Source: Diadema setosum | Lineage: Eukaryota; Echinodermata; Echinoidea; Diadematoida; Diadematidae | Direction of reading: 5' to 3' | Assembly: GCA_033980235.1 (NCBI GenBank) | Contig: CM067059.1 | Span: 11,780,100 to 11,844,099 of the forward strand | DNA: 64,000 bases | Shown here: positions 1-12,017 of the stretch, piece by piece | How positions within the stretch are numbered: the first letter of the stretch is position 1 | How the letters are laid out: every line of letters begins with the position of its first letter | The notes under the pieces: generated by a model | What the model was told of the DNA's origin: nothing | The model's input: only the letters and a program-made list of their open reading frames with translations | The model's database searches: none | Made by a program: the position numbers and the translations under genes

Positions 1-262
1 AATATAGGTCAAAGGTCAAGGTCAAAGGTCACAATTGAAATTCTGTATAGAAGTTTCAAAGCTCCCATGTAGTGCTATCATATAAAGCAAACAGAATCAA
101 AATCGGGTTAGAAATGGCGAAGGAGTAGCATTTTGAACATTTTGATCACACACGGACGCACACACGGACAGACACACGGACGGACGGACGCATGGACGGA
201 CGGACACACACACGTACGGAGCCCATTTCATAGTCCCCTGCTCGAACTCGTTCGGCGGGGAC
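1..262. repeat. Dispersed repeat fragment with AGGTCA half-sites and a terminal hairpin
   Basis: Starts with four AGGTCA hexamers (6-11, 13-18, 19-24, 26-31) spaced 1, 0 and 1 bases, so two DR1 nuclear-receptor-type pairs. A degenerate CACACGGACGGACGG tract follows at about 148-215. It ends in a hairpin at 233-262 with stem parts GTCCCC/GGGGAC, GC/GC and CGAAC/GTTCG. I recognise the combination as a dispersed repeat of marine invertebrates, from memory only. The left end lies outside the window. Minus-strand reading frames here are low-complexity Ser/Val/Cys translations of the tract, not genes. Confidence 0.6.
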
Positions 263-297
263 AATAATTCCAAATGTATACAAACACATGGAAGAAT

Positions 298-508
298 ACT
301 GTAAAACCAGAAATATTCGCGGCATGAAATTTTCGCGATATTGGAACCAATGGCTTTCATGACATGAAATTTTCATGAATTGCCACTGGCTTTCAATGCA
401 TAGCGTGTTTACAAGAATGTTCGTGTGCATTTCAATTTTGTGAAGCTTGGCTCTCGCAAATTCACGAAACTATTAAAGATGCACACAAAAATGTCTGGTT
501 TTGCAGTA
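298..508. mobile_element. MITE family C, copy 1 (TA-flanked, TIR CTGTAAAACCAGA)
   Basis: The ends are inverted repeats: CTGTAAAACCAGA at the left and TCTGGTTTTGCAG at the right, each bordered by TA, as in Tc1/mariner-type insertions. The inside is AT-rich with GCATGAAATTTTCGCG-like words and has no coding capacity. Related copies lie at 8417-8590 and, split by later insertions, at 34957-36499. Non-autonomous. Confidence 0.75.
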
Positions 509-2010
509 GTTATGAAAGTGAGAGAAAAAAATATGATTTAAATCCTAAAAGTGGATGATAACGAAACTGTTTTTCACCTCATCATGGTTAATGAAAGGAT
601 GACAACCCACTTACAACAATTAATAGCTTTGAAGCAACCAACAAGCTTACTAGCAGGCTTCTCACGGTTTAGAAAAACAAATATTAGTATCCCTCTTTTT
701 ACTCTTGTACAGATAAAAGGTTACTGCACCCCTCGAACACAGCTGTGGAAGTGAAATTCCAAAATAAAGAACAGCTAGATTTACTTTACAATTTATGTAT
801 AGTATAAGTATACTATTTGACCGTGACTTGTTCTAAGTGACTGCAGCATCACTCAAGCAAGTATTGTAGAAAATTCGAAAAGAAAATCGAAGTCGATAAC
901 GAACAAAAAAGCTAATGGCTCATGGCTCGAGTGTATTCCCAAACATGTCTATCCTGTACAGTGTTTGGTGACAAAAGTTTGTTGATGCCTGCAATAAGGG
1001 CGATTTTTATGTCTGCTGCACATCATGCCATAAAATCCATTGGGGGAGACTTGTATTGCGTGCGGTACAGGATCAATGACAAGAGCTGGAGAGGTTGTTT
1101 GCGAGGTCCCCACCCCCAGTAACGAGCTCACGACATTAGTGTCGAATTGTCAATGGGGCTCGGAATGATCAGCCGGCTTTCCAATGCTGCGCTCATCGCT
1201 GCGCGGCGTACTCTATTACGGAAGGGAGAAAAGCGCAGCCAGTCGGGATGCTAAAGATGTTACTCACACACACAAGAGATATGCAAGAAAGTAATGATAT
1301 AGAAGAACGGCAAGTAACCGCATACGGATGGCATTTTCAGCCAAATGTTTGGAATATGTACGATTGCAGTGCCTCCTCCAGGTAATGGGGACTGATTCAC
1401 CGATACGGACGTCGTCTAATGCGAGCAGAGACAGCTGTCTTCGCAGCAGCCTCTCTCTCTCCATCTCGTTTCTTCACCCACTCCTCCCGTTTTCTCCCCT
1501 TTCTTCTCTCTCCACCCCTCTCCTCCGCCCCTCCCCCATCCCCATCCTCCTCCTCCTCCTACTTTTTCTCCCCACAATGAACAGTGGCCACATGCATGTG
1601 CCTGGCAGATCAATATGGGAGTGAGAACAGCGTGATAAATCAAATATCGAGGAAGTTGTCAGCACTAAAGCTTCGCTGAGCCCTTCTCTTTCCTAGAAAC
1701 CCCTTCCCCTACCACAATACTTCGAAGGAAAGAGCTGCTACAATGATATCTCCTGTGGGGTGTAAAGATATTTGACTCAGATATATAAGTAGGGAAATAT
1801 CCTGCAGTATTCTATGCATTCACAACCCGATTGCTTATATCGTGTGACAAATACAGTCAAGATTTTTACTTATACATAAAAGCAGGGCGGCATCTTGTAT
1901 GTAAAAGACACATGATCATCTACAATGCAATTGTTCAAAAAATGTGACACATACAAGTGAAAGTTCACTGACCTTCACTTTACAGTTAGGTGTGACAACT
2001 TTCTCAAAAA

Positions 2011-2043
<33 letters not shown>

Positions 2044-4400
2044 GGGGGGGGGGGGGGTCTTATACAGGACTTATTATGGCCGGGCCTAAGATATTTAATA
2101 TCTTTGAGAGAACATATTACAAATATGCATTTACTTGTAACTAATGCTTTGATGCAAATACATGCATATCTGATGAATGGCCTAATACCCACACAACTGA
2201 AATTGTTTCTAAAATGTCAAGGATACTAGCCTTTTTGAAAATGAAGGCAACACTTTGTATAGTTGACAGATTACAATCAAGGCTGTCCCACCAACTTACA
2301 GGGGCCAACCTCACCCCTGCTAAATACCAAGTCTGTCCGAACAACCCCCCCCCCTTTTCTCCATCTGATGTGAAACCCTTATCGCATGAAAATGGATACC
2401 TGTATACTGGTTGCCTCGTTGCTGATGAGGAGGAGAAAGAGTGGAGCTGCTGCACACACGACAAACACGCTCAGCGTTCTCTGCTTGATCGTCTTTGGGT
2501 GGTCCCTGTGGAAAAAAGAAAACAGAGAAACCAACATATGAATCAATTAATGGTGTATAATATGTGCAGATAGTATGCCTATACATGTAGATTGTTGAAG
2601 AGAATGGATAATGCTTCTGGAATTCAATGGGGGGGGGGGGAGGGGAAGGGCTGGTGGTGGTGGGGTTGGAGGAAGTTACATGTACTTACAGAGGGGATGT
2701 TGTGGACTTGATTATTATCATTTATTTATTTTCAAAGGAATATTTTTCATTTCCTTCAATCAGTATCACATAAATAAAAACATAGGGCCCCAATATTCGC
2801 AACTATGCAGAATGTTGGTGGAAAAAGTAAATGCACACATACACATCAAAGGGTCACTTCGGTAAATTGAAATCATACATCAGCCTTGTATATGCCTGAG
2901 AGTCAGTTTACAAAGTTGCATATATATGTATTGTACTCTTTTCTTTTACTCGACTCTTACTCGTTTCCATGTGTTTGTGTGCGTGTGTGTACATGTTTGT
3001 TGTGTAGTGGGAGAACGGGGGGGGGGGGGGGGGGGGTGGGGGGGGGGGGTTGGGGTGGTGATGGAAGATGCAAAGGGGAAGATGGATCAGAATCCAGAAA
3101 GAAAGTACAATGAGGGCAAGAAATGCGTTTAATAGAATATGAGATGGCATGAAAGAAGAGCCCGAGGGGGGCAAGAGAAATTGGAAACACCATATCCATC
3201 ACTCTATGGAAGGAAACGGATATCCAGGCCCCTTCCCATCCTCCTCCTCCTCCTCTTCCTACTACTAGATTAGCTGCTGTAGATGGATGCAATTCAGCAT
3301 TCCATGGTCCAGGGAGCACATTGCATTTTTCTTTTCTTTTTTCTTTTTCTTTTTTTTTTCTTACTGTGTGAAACAGGCACATCTGCAGTTTACCACACCA
3401 CTGCCTTCCAAACCCATCAGCTGTTTCAATTCAGATATTTGTACGCTACGGCACACTGCTTCACTTGTTTGAAACATGCCACACTTTGTGATGGGGGATC
3501 ATGGTAAACATTAGACACATATAACAAAAAGCTGGTTACATTTTTATTTTTGTATGCCTCACAGAAAATCCTGCATGCCAGTTTCGATCAAACTAATGAT
3601 GCAATACACCAGAGACAGAAATGATGTTGATAATTACAGTACAAATAAAAATAACCATAGTAACGATAATGATATTTTGGTACTTCTTCCCATAATAATA
3701 TTGTTAGAAATAACAATGAATATTTGTAAAGTGCAATAGCCACCCTTCTTAAAGTACAAATTATGAATGCTGCAGTTTTTCAGATAGGGTACCATATTGG
3801 CATGCACACTTAGGCACAATACATTCTTGGTTCTGTGGGTAGGTCTGGCCACGCGCATTACACAAATAGCGTGGAACTACAAAACATGAACCACTTCATG
3901 GTGCAGAATTTTTTCACAAATTTTGCCCTCTATCACACTCGTGCAACAAGTATATGAACATTAAAGTACATCTGGAGATAATGAAATAACCTCTTCCTAA
4001 TACAGTTTGAAGCAAGGAAAGTCACTGAAATTAGCAAAGTGTAAAAACTGTAATAATCTGGCATATTTTTTCCCCGAATTTATTCTTTATACTGAAGATA
4101 TTAGCTAAACCATCATGCATTTTGTGGATTTTGATCTTCTTTTTTTCTTTTTCATGCAAATAATACCAACTTGGCAAAACTGCAAAATGAGCCAAGTACA
4201 CAAGTGTGGCAGCAAACTGAGTTCACCACAACAAAAAATGCCAACTTTACATGAAGAAGATGGAGTACTATTTTGGAATAATTGCTCAACTTTCATCTGC
4301 TACATGGGCAGTAACAACTGTTTGCAATATACCATTGTGTATTGACTCTCTCTCTAGCCAAGAAGGCATGATTTATATCCAAAGACTATTATTATCATTA
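509..4400. other. No gene recognised; single-copy-looking sequence with homopolymers
   Basis: I see no recognisable protein. It contains a CT-rich tract (about 1451-1570), a T-run joined to a G-run (about 2017-2057), G-runs at about 2629-2640 and 3018-3049, and a T/C tract near 3330-3360. The longest open frame (2214-2573 plus, 119 codons) runs through a C homopolymer and matches nothing I know. This may be intergenic or intronic sequence. Confidence 0.5.
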
Positions 4401-4465
4401 CCTCCGCAAAGCGGGAGGTTACGTTTTCATTGGCTTTGGTTTGTTAGTCTGTTTGCATAATAACA
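4401..4465 (+). repeat. Fragment of the CCTCCGC/GGGAGG dispersed repeat
   Basis: CCTCCGCAAAGCGGGAGGTT, then a TTTTCATTGGC...GGTTTGTTAGTCTG stretch. I associate this signature with an abundant dispersed repeat of echinoderm and other marine invertebrate genomes. The fragment is short and its other end is not visible. Confidence 0.5.
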
Positions 4466-6293
4466 AAAAAAAAATTGTGAACACACTTGAATGATATTTG
4501 CAGGAAAAGTTGATAATAACACAAGAAACAGATGATTAACTTTTGGTAGTGATCCAGTAATTTTTTTATTTTATTTTTTTTTATTTTTTTTTTTTGGGGG
4601 GGGAAGGATTTATTTTCTTTTTTGCAGACTGAGGGTCAGTGAACTTGGGAGTTCAAGCTGTGCATATTCGAGGTTTGCATACGCACGCTACAGCCTACAG
4701 TGCGTGCTCTGTTCAGAAGAGGCGCCCTGCAGCTGGAAGCTGATGACGTAACAAAAGGCTTCTATATTGGGCGATTTCAGCGTGCATTTATGGGTGGAAA
4801 TGAGCTGCTTGGAGGGCTTCTGCGCTCTTCAAGTGCTTTTCTAGTTATCATCAGTATTATTACCATTCTTATATAGCGCATAATATATTTGCCAAGGTCT
4901 CTAAGCACTTTAGAGGAAAATAAAAGAATAATAATAAAAAAAAGACTATCCCAGTATTATCTTTTGATATCAAATATAGCAGCTTTCATCTTCGGAGTCT
5001 TCCAATATCTGCACAGTATCTCAAGACAGCATGTGAGACCATGCAGTCCCGACAGGCTCGGCAGAGGAAAAATGAAGCATGCACTTTTGGGACTTCCTTT
5101 CTTTATTTACCTGGTCTATGACAGGCATCCCCTCCAGTCAGATAGATTGAGATGAAAAACACCATATCTACTTCATGAGGAGTCTTATCTATCGTTGAGA
5201 CCACTGAGACATTAAGTCTCCCTGTGACGAATACCTGACAAGTCGGATACAGTGAGATAATGTCTGTTGGATATACCCCCATGTATCAGATGTTTATAGC
5301 AAATTGGGTCTAGTTTACAGAAGCAATGGAGGGGGAGAGAAGTGGGGGAGGGACAGGGAGGAGGAGGGTTATGACATTTTGTTTAAATGTCAGCGAAACT
5401 TTCCAGAGAATGATTTTTTATGTAAAAAAAATCATGACTGTTAGAGAAGTTGTGATAATGTATAACCAACACATTTTGTGATAACCCAGTTCTTGTCATT
5501 GTGCATAAATCACAGTACATTGTATATATCAAAATTTACTTGTGCATGATGGGTAAATTCCTGTTTTACTATTGTCTGCTACTTTGCAGGCATTATAATC
5601 TGATCTCAGACATGTCCATGTAACAGACAATTTATATAATGCAAAAAAAAAAAAAAGAGAGAGAGAGAGATTATAACATTTCTAATACAGAAAGTATGTA
5701 ATAGTTGATAGACTGGGTTAAAGCAATTAAGCACAACATATTAGACAATATGTAGGTATACATAATTATATACAAGTTACAATGGATATTTTTTTATAAT
5801 GACCAGGGCCAAGTTTTGTGGCCTTACACAGATAATTGTCATCACACGCCACAATAATTGCAGCCACTAGAGTATCAAGAAAACACTCAGCTATCTGCTT
5901 ACTGCTTTCATGTTGCCATGGTGAATGCAATTACAGTAAGCTGCAATTGTCAAGAAAGTTATGTTGTTGTTTTTGCTGGATCGGTTATAAAATGAAGACC
6001 TGAAGAGTAAAGTGATTCTACATTACACACCACTTCGCACTACTCTCACAGAAATGGGGTATATCAATTGCATAATTAAATAAATATGTCACACCGACTC
6101 GGCCGCTGCTTATTGACCGGGGAATTATGGGGGCACTCGCCTTCAAACATTTTACCCAATGTGAATATAATTTGGAGGACTAGAATTCACTAGGTTTGAA
6201 ATTGAAGGCGCAGTTGTCCAGACAACATAGTCACTATGGTGAGCCAATCAGTTTGCACACTCAATCAAACTGACAAAACATACAGACACACAA

Positions 6294-6296
<3 letters not shown>
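4466..6296. other. No gene recognised
   Basis: AT-rich non-coding sequence. It contains mixed T/A runs ending in a G-run (about 4560-4603), a GGAG-rich patch (about 5327-5370), and an A-run joined to (GA)n near 5643-5670. No open frame with recognisable protein features. Confidence 0.5.

Positions 6297-6331
<35 letters not shown>
6297..6331. repeat. (CA)n microsatellite
   Basis: Perfect CA dinucleotide array of about 35 bases, followed by unique sequence and then by the piggyBac-like element. Confidence 0.95.
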
Positions 6332-6334
<3 letters not shown>

Positions 6335-6367
6335 ACACTGCTCATAATGCCTTTGTATCCACATTAA

Positions 6368-7138
6368 CCCTAAAAAGACTGGGCTATTTTGGTAGCTCGA
6401 AAGACTGGGGGGGGGGGGGGCCTAAAGGGCCCCCCCCTTAAGATCTCAGCCGTGGATTGCGCGATTGCCGCGGAAATTTGCACAATGGTAGTGTGCGATG
6501 TAATCTACAAGATCGTATATTTAAATTTTCCAAAATAGTCTTCTTTTATTTTATTTTGATTAATTATGCTAATTTATGCGAGAAATCAGACACTTTGATC
6601 TAAATCAGTAAATAAAGCTCCAGAAGTGTTCATTTTTGGTCTAATTATTCTTTGTGGCATTCTTCGCAAATGTACTTGAAAAAAAATTTGGTATCAAAAT
6701 TAATTTCTTATTTATTTTATTGTTTTATGAATTTCTTATGTATTTCTTAGTTTTTTCGACCTTTTGTTTTTGCTGTTTTTTTAAGTAAAATTTGTGGCAG
6801 ACACTTTTTGAAGCATAATACTACTAAAACTAATTAATTTTAGCCATTGAGAGTAAAAATAAGCACATATGAACCATGTGAAAAAACTCAATTTGCATTG
6901 ACTTTGTACACAAAATCACATTTTTGAGCCACTTTCGGTCTCACGTGCATGTACAAAAAGTTATGTAACTTCAGAACCGTACCCCCGGGCGTCACAAATT
7001 TGGCGTCAAAATGTGCGGGAAACTCGAAAGAAAAAAGTCATAGAGCATCGCGGAGAGAGCATTGCGTGTTGCAGAGTAATCGCGCGAAATGTCGAGGGGG
7101 GGGGGCCTTTTAGGCCCCCCCCCCCAGTCTTTTTAGGG
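6368..7138. mobile_element. piggyBac-like non-autonomous element (771 bp) with TTAA target duplication
   Basis: Perfect 13-bp terminal inverted repeats, CCCTAAAAAGACT and AGTCTTTTTAGGG, are each bordered by TTAA (6364-6367 and 7139-7142). TTAA duplication with CCY-starting ends is the established hallmark of piggyBac transposons. Just inside each end is a G-run/C-run block (about 6409-6437 and 7096-7125) that can pair with itself and with its partner. The inside is AT-rich and has no transposase frame, so it would have to be moved by an enzyme encoded elsewhere. Confidence 0.85.
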
Positions 7139-7142
7139 TTAA

Positions 7143-8416
7143 GCAATACAGGCAGTGCTGCATTGTGTACCATGCTACTAGCCTTATTCAAAGAAAATCA
7201 CACTTTTATTTTAGAACTGGCAATCATTAAGTTGTTGTTTGTTTGTTGGCATTTACTCCGCTTCTCAAGTCAAAACAAAATAGCATTACATTGTTGAAAA
7301 GAATTAAACTATAACTAAATCAAATAGAAGCAAAAGGAAAGTAAAATTGCATGTGATGCTAAAAGCATAATCATTACGAAACATCCATGGTTGTACATTA
7401 TGTCAAAAAAAAAAATTACAATCAAATTTTCACATTGATAACACCAAATATGATTAAACTGTCTTAAAAGGGTATTAAGATATAAAATCTTAGCTCTATT
7501 TTGCAGAAAACCCCATTCAATTTGGTTAAGCGGTCACAGAAAAATGTGAATGTTGTAAAGCATGGCATGAGTCTGATTCTTCAAAGTTTTATAACACTTC
7601 GATGCTTTTGTGTGTGAATACAATAGACAGAACTCGGAGGCAAGATATTCTTAACATCCTCTGCAAAATTCCTCATTTCTCTTTGACCACTGAAGCAAAT
7701 CGAATGGGGTTTTCTGTAAGATGTGGGCAATGATTTATAGTTTCATACCTGAATTCGTATTTGTATTGATTCACTATTTTTAAAGATATCATTGCGGAGG
7801 GTCCCGTTGTATTTTTTTTTTTTTGGACATACAGTATAAATCTTTAAAGGCAGCAAACTGGATTCAACTTTAGGAAGCAGGAGACCGTCAGCAAAAGCAA
7901 GGCTTGACTTTGGTGACGGCCTCATGGGGAATTTAGCTCAGGTTTACCTCTCACAAAAAGTAGCTTTGCCTCTCATAAAAGGTACTTTTGAAATAGTACG
8001 CAGCGGGAGAAAGATGCAGAAGGACTGAAGCCGAGCACATCAGGCGAGGGACTTCTGAGATCTGCGACTGAGATTATTATTCATAAGCCTGAAGGAAATT
8101 AACCAGCACACTACTCCTACTGAACAATTTATTCATTCATTGAATAATTCAGTTGTTACTTAAAACTATCAGAATTGCAAGATTCCCTTATCAACCCTCA
8201 CTGCGAAATGTACAATAGTCGCAAGTTTCACTGAACAGCGTTCTGCTGAGTGACTGTGACTTTTGCTACCAGACCCTGGTAACAAAATTCCGTCAATCCA
8301 AAGGCGTATTAAAAACAAGGACACAAAAATGGGTCTTCAAATACCCTCTTGTTTGGGTTTGCCTGTCACTAGTAGCTTGACTTTGTCTGTCATGACGACA
8401 CTTTGCTCGCTAACAC
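7143..8416. other. No gene recognised
   Basis: AT-rich sequence with short A- and T-runs. No TIR pair and no coding signal that I could support. Confidence 0.45.
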
Positions 8417-8590
8417 ACAGTAAAGCCAGAAACATTTGCGGCATGAAATTTCGCAAATTGAAACTGGCATTCAACGCATTGTATACAGAAAAAAAAAAAT
8501 TCGCAAGTATTTTAATTTCGTGGAATTTTATAATCTCCTTGCGAAATTTAAGAAAGTTTCATGCAAGTGAAAATTTCTGATTTTACAGTA
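8417..8590. mobile_element. MITE family C, copy 2
   Basis: Left end CAGTAAAGCCAGAAA and right end TTTCTGATTTTACAGTA match the ends of the copy at 298-508. Between them are the shared words GGCATGAAATTTCGC and CTGGCATTCAACGCATTG. Non-coding and diverged from copy 1. The small plus-strand frame over it is a by-product of the repeat. Confidence 0.7.
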
Positions 8591-9468
8591 TCTTATGATT
8601 ACTACAGCAAAGGGAGTCTGTGACAAAGGCTAGGCTTACACCAGCAAGCAAACTGCAGCAAACACATTTTCTGTGCTCAGTGGACACCAGACAATGATTC
8701 TGGCCATCAGAACCAGACATGCTCTGCAAATCATATTTGACCGGGCAAACAGAACTACTGGTCATAGCACTGCAAATATTCAGAGGCTATTGATGGAGTA
8801 ATAATGTAGCGGACATATCCCTTCAGAACAATACATCCCTCCTACTATTCCGTCTCTGCAAAGACCAGTGTATCTGCCTCACAGAATGATTTACCTGAGT
8901 TTTACATATATTTATTTCTACTATAGACTTCAAATAAAACTCATTGCATGTGTGTGTGTGTGTGTGGGGGGGGGGGTTCTTGTTTGTTGTGGGGTTTTTT
9001 TGGTTTATCTTTTTAAGGTTTTTTTTTTTTTGCTTTCGTTTTTGTTTAAAAACTCCTGAAATTTTACCAGCGATCCTTTCAAGACTGAATGTGGGCATTT
9101 TCTGTGATGAAAAAAAAAAAGGAGGGCACTGTGTACATGAAATGTTATGGTATAAAGTTGCATGTACTTGGATAAACTTCACTTTTAAAGCAGCTAGTCC
9201 AAGCTGTACCACATTTCCAAACTCATGGCCCCACAATCGCTTGCAGTAGCAAAGTGATGCAAGCAACATTCATGCAGAATGAAACATCACTACAGGACCA
9301 GAAGGGTGATCAACACCATACAACACTTACAGCTGCCACCACTGCCATGGGTCTCAACTCACGACTGAAGAATGATGGCTAACCAATGTTTGCTCTTATT
9401 CTTCAAAGCTCATCACAACATCTTGTCAAAAAACACATCTGTACTTTCAAAAATGTGACCTTGTACTT
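8591..9468. other. No gene recognised
   Basis: A (GT)n patch joined to a G-run (about 8947-8978), T-runs and A-runs. The 148-codon minus-strand frame (8823-9269) is largely homopolymer Lys/Pro/His translation, and I do not accept it as a gene. Confidence 0.45.
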
Positions 9469-9710
9469 GTGGATTTGCAGCCATGAGTACAGAGTTTCCA
9501 AGAGACATGGCTGCACGGAAGAACATGAACATAAGAGCACCTCCTTCCTCTCCTTATTCCTCTTATTTAATGGGCAAGTTGATCAAAATAAAGACGGAGA
9601 AATCTGAACTGGATGTGTCCGCCAGTCGAAGTCAACCCTGGAGATTTATCCAAGACCCGCTTGTGAGGGCACTGCCTATTTATTACCTGTCTTTCTCTCT
9701 CGAAATATGA
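9469..9710 (+). CDS. Possible coding exon, unknown product (weak)
   Basis: An ATG at 9483 directly follows a plausible splice acceptor (TTGTGGATTTGCAG). The frame stays open for 75 codons with balanced composition: a Met-Ser-Thr-Glu start, a Pro/Ser stretch, and a Lys-rich segment. A GTGAGG that could act as donor occurs near 9663. I recognise no domain and no family. The splice signals are short enough to be chance and no neighbouring exon was found. Listed only because the composition looks more protein-like than the surrounding frames. Confidence 0.2.
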
Positions 9711-9918
9711 ATCCGTTCCCATTAGGACGCAAAACTGAAGGAAACTGCATTATCCTAAAGCCAACTAGTTATTACTATTGCTGCTGCTGAGTGATGCTAT
9801 GATAATATTTAATGGCACCAGATTGATATGGACCAGCATAACAATACATCTTCAGAGAAACTAAAGGGCAAAAATACATGTAGCAAATAATCAATATATC
9901 ATACATTCTAGACCAAAG

Positions 9919-10216
9919 GTGACCTGAGACAATGGTTTCAGGCAAAAGTCGCAAGAGCAAATTCCCTCCTAGGCGGGGTACAAAGATTTTGACCATTATT
10001 TTTGCCGATTTTGGCTTTTTGCAGAAATAAAATCTTTGATAAGTTTTTGACATCTACAAACGTCATGGCACAAGACTAAGTTTTTCATTTCAAAAAAGGA
10101 ATTTTAAACACCCTGTATCGGATTGCACTCATCAGTTTCGATCTTCTTTCGAACGCCACGCCAATACGCCCAGAACTGCTACAGCACGGCGTCTCATGTG
10201 CGATTGGCTAAAAAGT
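9919..10216 (+). mobile_element. 5'-end fragment of MITE family E
   Basis: Matches the first 300 bases of the complete element at 12018-13479 closely: GGTTTCAGGCAAAAGTCGCA, AAATTCCCTCCTAGGCGGGG, TTCTTTCGAACGCC and GTGCGATTGGCTA all occur in order. The match stops near 10216 and no right end follows, so this is a truncated copy. Confidence 0.75.
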
Positions 10217-10599
10217 GTCACCATTTTGATTACTCACAATTTTAAACATTGCCTTGTTTGTTTTTTATTCTTTTTGTTTTGAGAGTGGCTTCTTTTTTCC
10301 CCGTCAGTGAGCTCAAGTCTTTTGTGCACAAGATGGGAACCAGACTTTGGGTTGTTGTTTTTTTTCTCAGTTGATTCATAAGTAGCTTTTGAGATTACTG
10401 CCAGATATTCTGAATCATATTCCACATACTAAGAATCTTGTTATAGGATTGAGCTGATCACGTGATAAAGCGTAGTTTTGCCCATCACATAACCTGAGAA
10501 GAAAAGCTTGTTACACTCTACAATGTATCTTGACAATGATAGTCCCTTTTGTTTCGCTGATTTCTTCAGTTCACACAGTCCTAATGCGAGATGAGTACG

Positions 10600-10684
10600 C
10601 GCGAAATAAAAGTGCATTGCACTGTGGACTATCACTTAATTAGGTAAAAATGATAGTCCACAGTGCAACGCACTTTTATTTCCG
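10600..10684. repeat. Fold-back repeat, 34-bp arms
   Basis: The left arm reads GCGAAATAAAAGTGCATTGC and on to CTGTGGACTATCA. The right arm (about 10651-10684) is its near-exact reverse complement, with a loop of about 17 bases. No coding content. Likely a small hairpin MITE, or the product of an inverted local duplication. Confidence 0.75.
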
Positions 10685-10885
10685 TGCCGTGGTGCGCGGA
10701 GCAAACTCATTGTTTTGTCATCTACGCGCATGCGTCTAAAGTAAACTACGTAGCATAAGCCCTAAGGATACCTACAATTGTAAAGACAGCTAAAACGGTT
10801 TCAGATGTGGAATGAAATAGGAATATCTAAGGACCCTAGATGTGGAATACAAAGCAAATAATCAACTTTTAGTTTCAGGCAATGA

Positions 10886-10997
10886 GACAAATTATCCCTT
10901 CCTCTGCGATCTGAATGTGTACGCTGTCTTTCCTCAGCTGCGCTTCGGAAAGATAGCTACATCCAGATCGCCTCGAAAGTGATAGTTTGTCCCATCA
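10886..10997. repeat. Fold-back repeat, about 48-bp imperfect arms
   Basis: Left arm: GACAAATTATC ... GCGATCTGAATGTG ... CTGTCTTTCC. Right arm (about 10948-10997): GGAAAGATAGCTACATCCAG ... GATAGTTTGTCCC, its imperfect reverse complement. The central loop contains TCAGCTGCGCTTC. Non-coding hairpin element. Confidence 0.65.
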
Positions 10998-11911
10998 CCT
11001 TCACCAACGTTATTTGCTTACTATCACAACCTAACACTGCCATTAATATGACACAATGTGAATGAGTGTTGAATTCTCTAGAGAGATGTATGACAGTAAA
11101 GGCATTTATTCAGGTATATAAAATAGATTTTCACATCTCAACACAAAAACCTAAAACTCCTGCACGTGAGTGTTGTCTAGTGTGTCGCACCTAACTCTGA
11201 AGGGGATGGCATGTTTGATAATGCACACAGCTAAACTGGGATGAAACCTAAGCAGTCTACTGGATTCAAACATAGCACTTTATTTGTTTCAAAAGCAGAA
11301 CTCACTACAGAGATAATAATGCAGAATTCAATAGTGTATGACCTACATAGATACTGACGTGCAAATGGTCGAAATGCTGTCACATTACCATCATAACAAG
11401 GATGAGAAATGTTATATTTCGCAAACATGTCGTAAACTGCGTACAACCATGGAATGTATCAACAACCACATTACACAAAGCGGGTTATATTAAGAGGGAT
11501 GTCTTAATTAAAAGTCAACTGCGCATAGACGCTTTGCACACACAAATGCAAGTGCGACAGTGCAGCGCAGGCAGTATAAGCATCTTATGTGTCCACATCA
11601 CGTCCACCTGACAACAACAAAATGCTAATTTGGAAAAGCCTAGCATTTGGTTACTATCATAACAGAAAGGATTTGTTGATGCTTTCAATGCAAAACAATG
11701 AAATGGATGCTTCTAGTCACCTATGTGTAACCTACCCAGGTTCATTCTTTGTTTGAAAATTAATCCTGTTAGTTGTTATGTCTGCAAGGTTATGCATTAT
11801 GTCGCCTTGATGAGGGAACTGCCTTTAGAAGCAACTGAGAAAAAAGGAAGGTCATTTGTCAAAATGTGCACACGAGCTAATGACAAACTGGCTTATTTGA
11901 GTCTGCAAAGG
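10998..11911. other. No gene recognised
   Basis: AT-rich sequence with no TIR pair, no microsatellite of note and no supported coding frame. The frames at 11231-11446 and 11402-11611 show no recognisable features. Confidence 0.45.
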
Positions 11912-12017
11912 TACATATATCATTGGCTGAGAACCAGAAGGGCTTTATTGCAATTTGGGGGGGGGGGGGGGGCATTGAGTTATTGGTATCATGTTTGAGA
12001 GCTTGATCTCCTCTATA

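Noticed and set aside
2214..2573. 119-codon plus-strand frame with some protein-like composition
   Set aside because: It crosses a C homopolymer, shows no motif, and the opposite strand is also open over much of it.
8823..9269. 148-codon minus-strand frame
   Set aside because: Built from A-, T- and CA-runs (Lys, Pro, His-Thr repeats); no conserved features.
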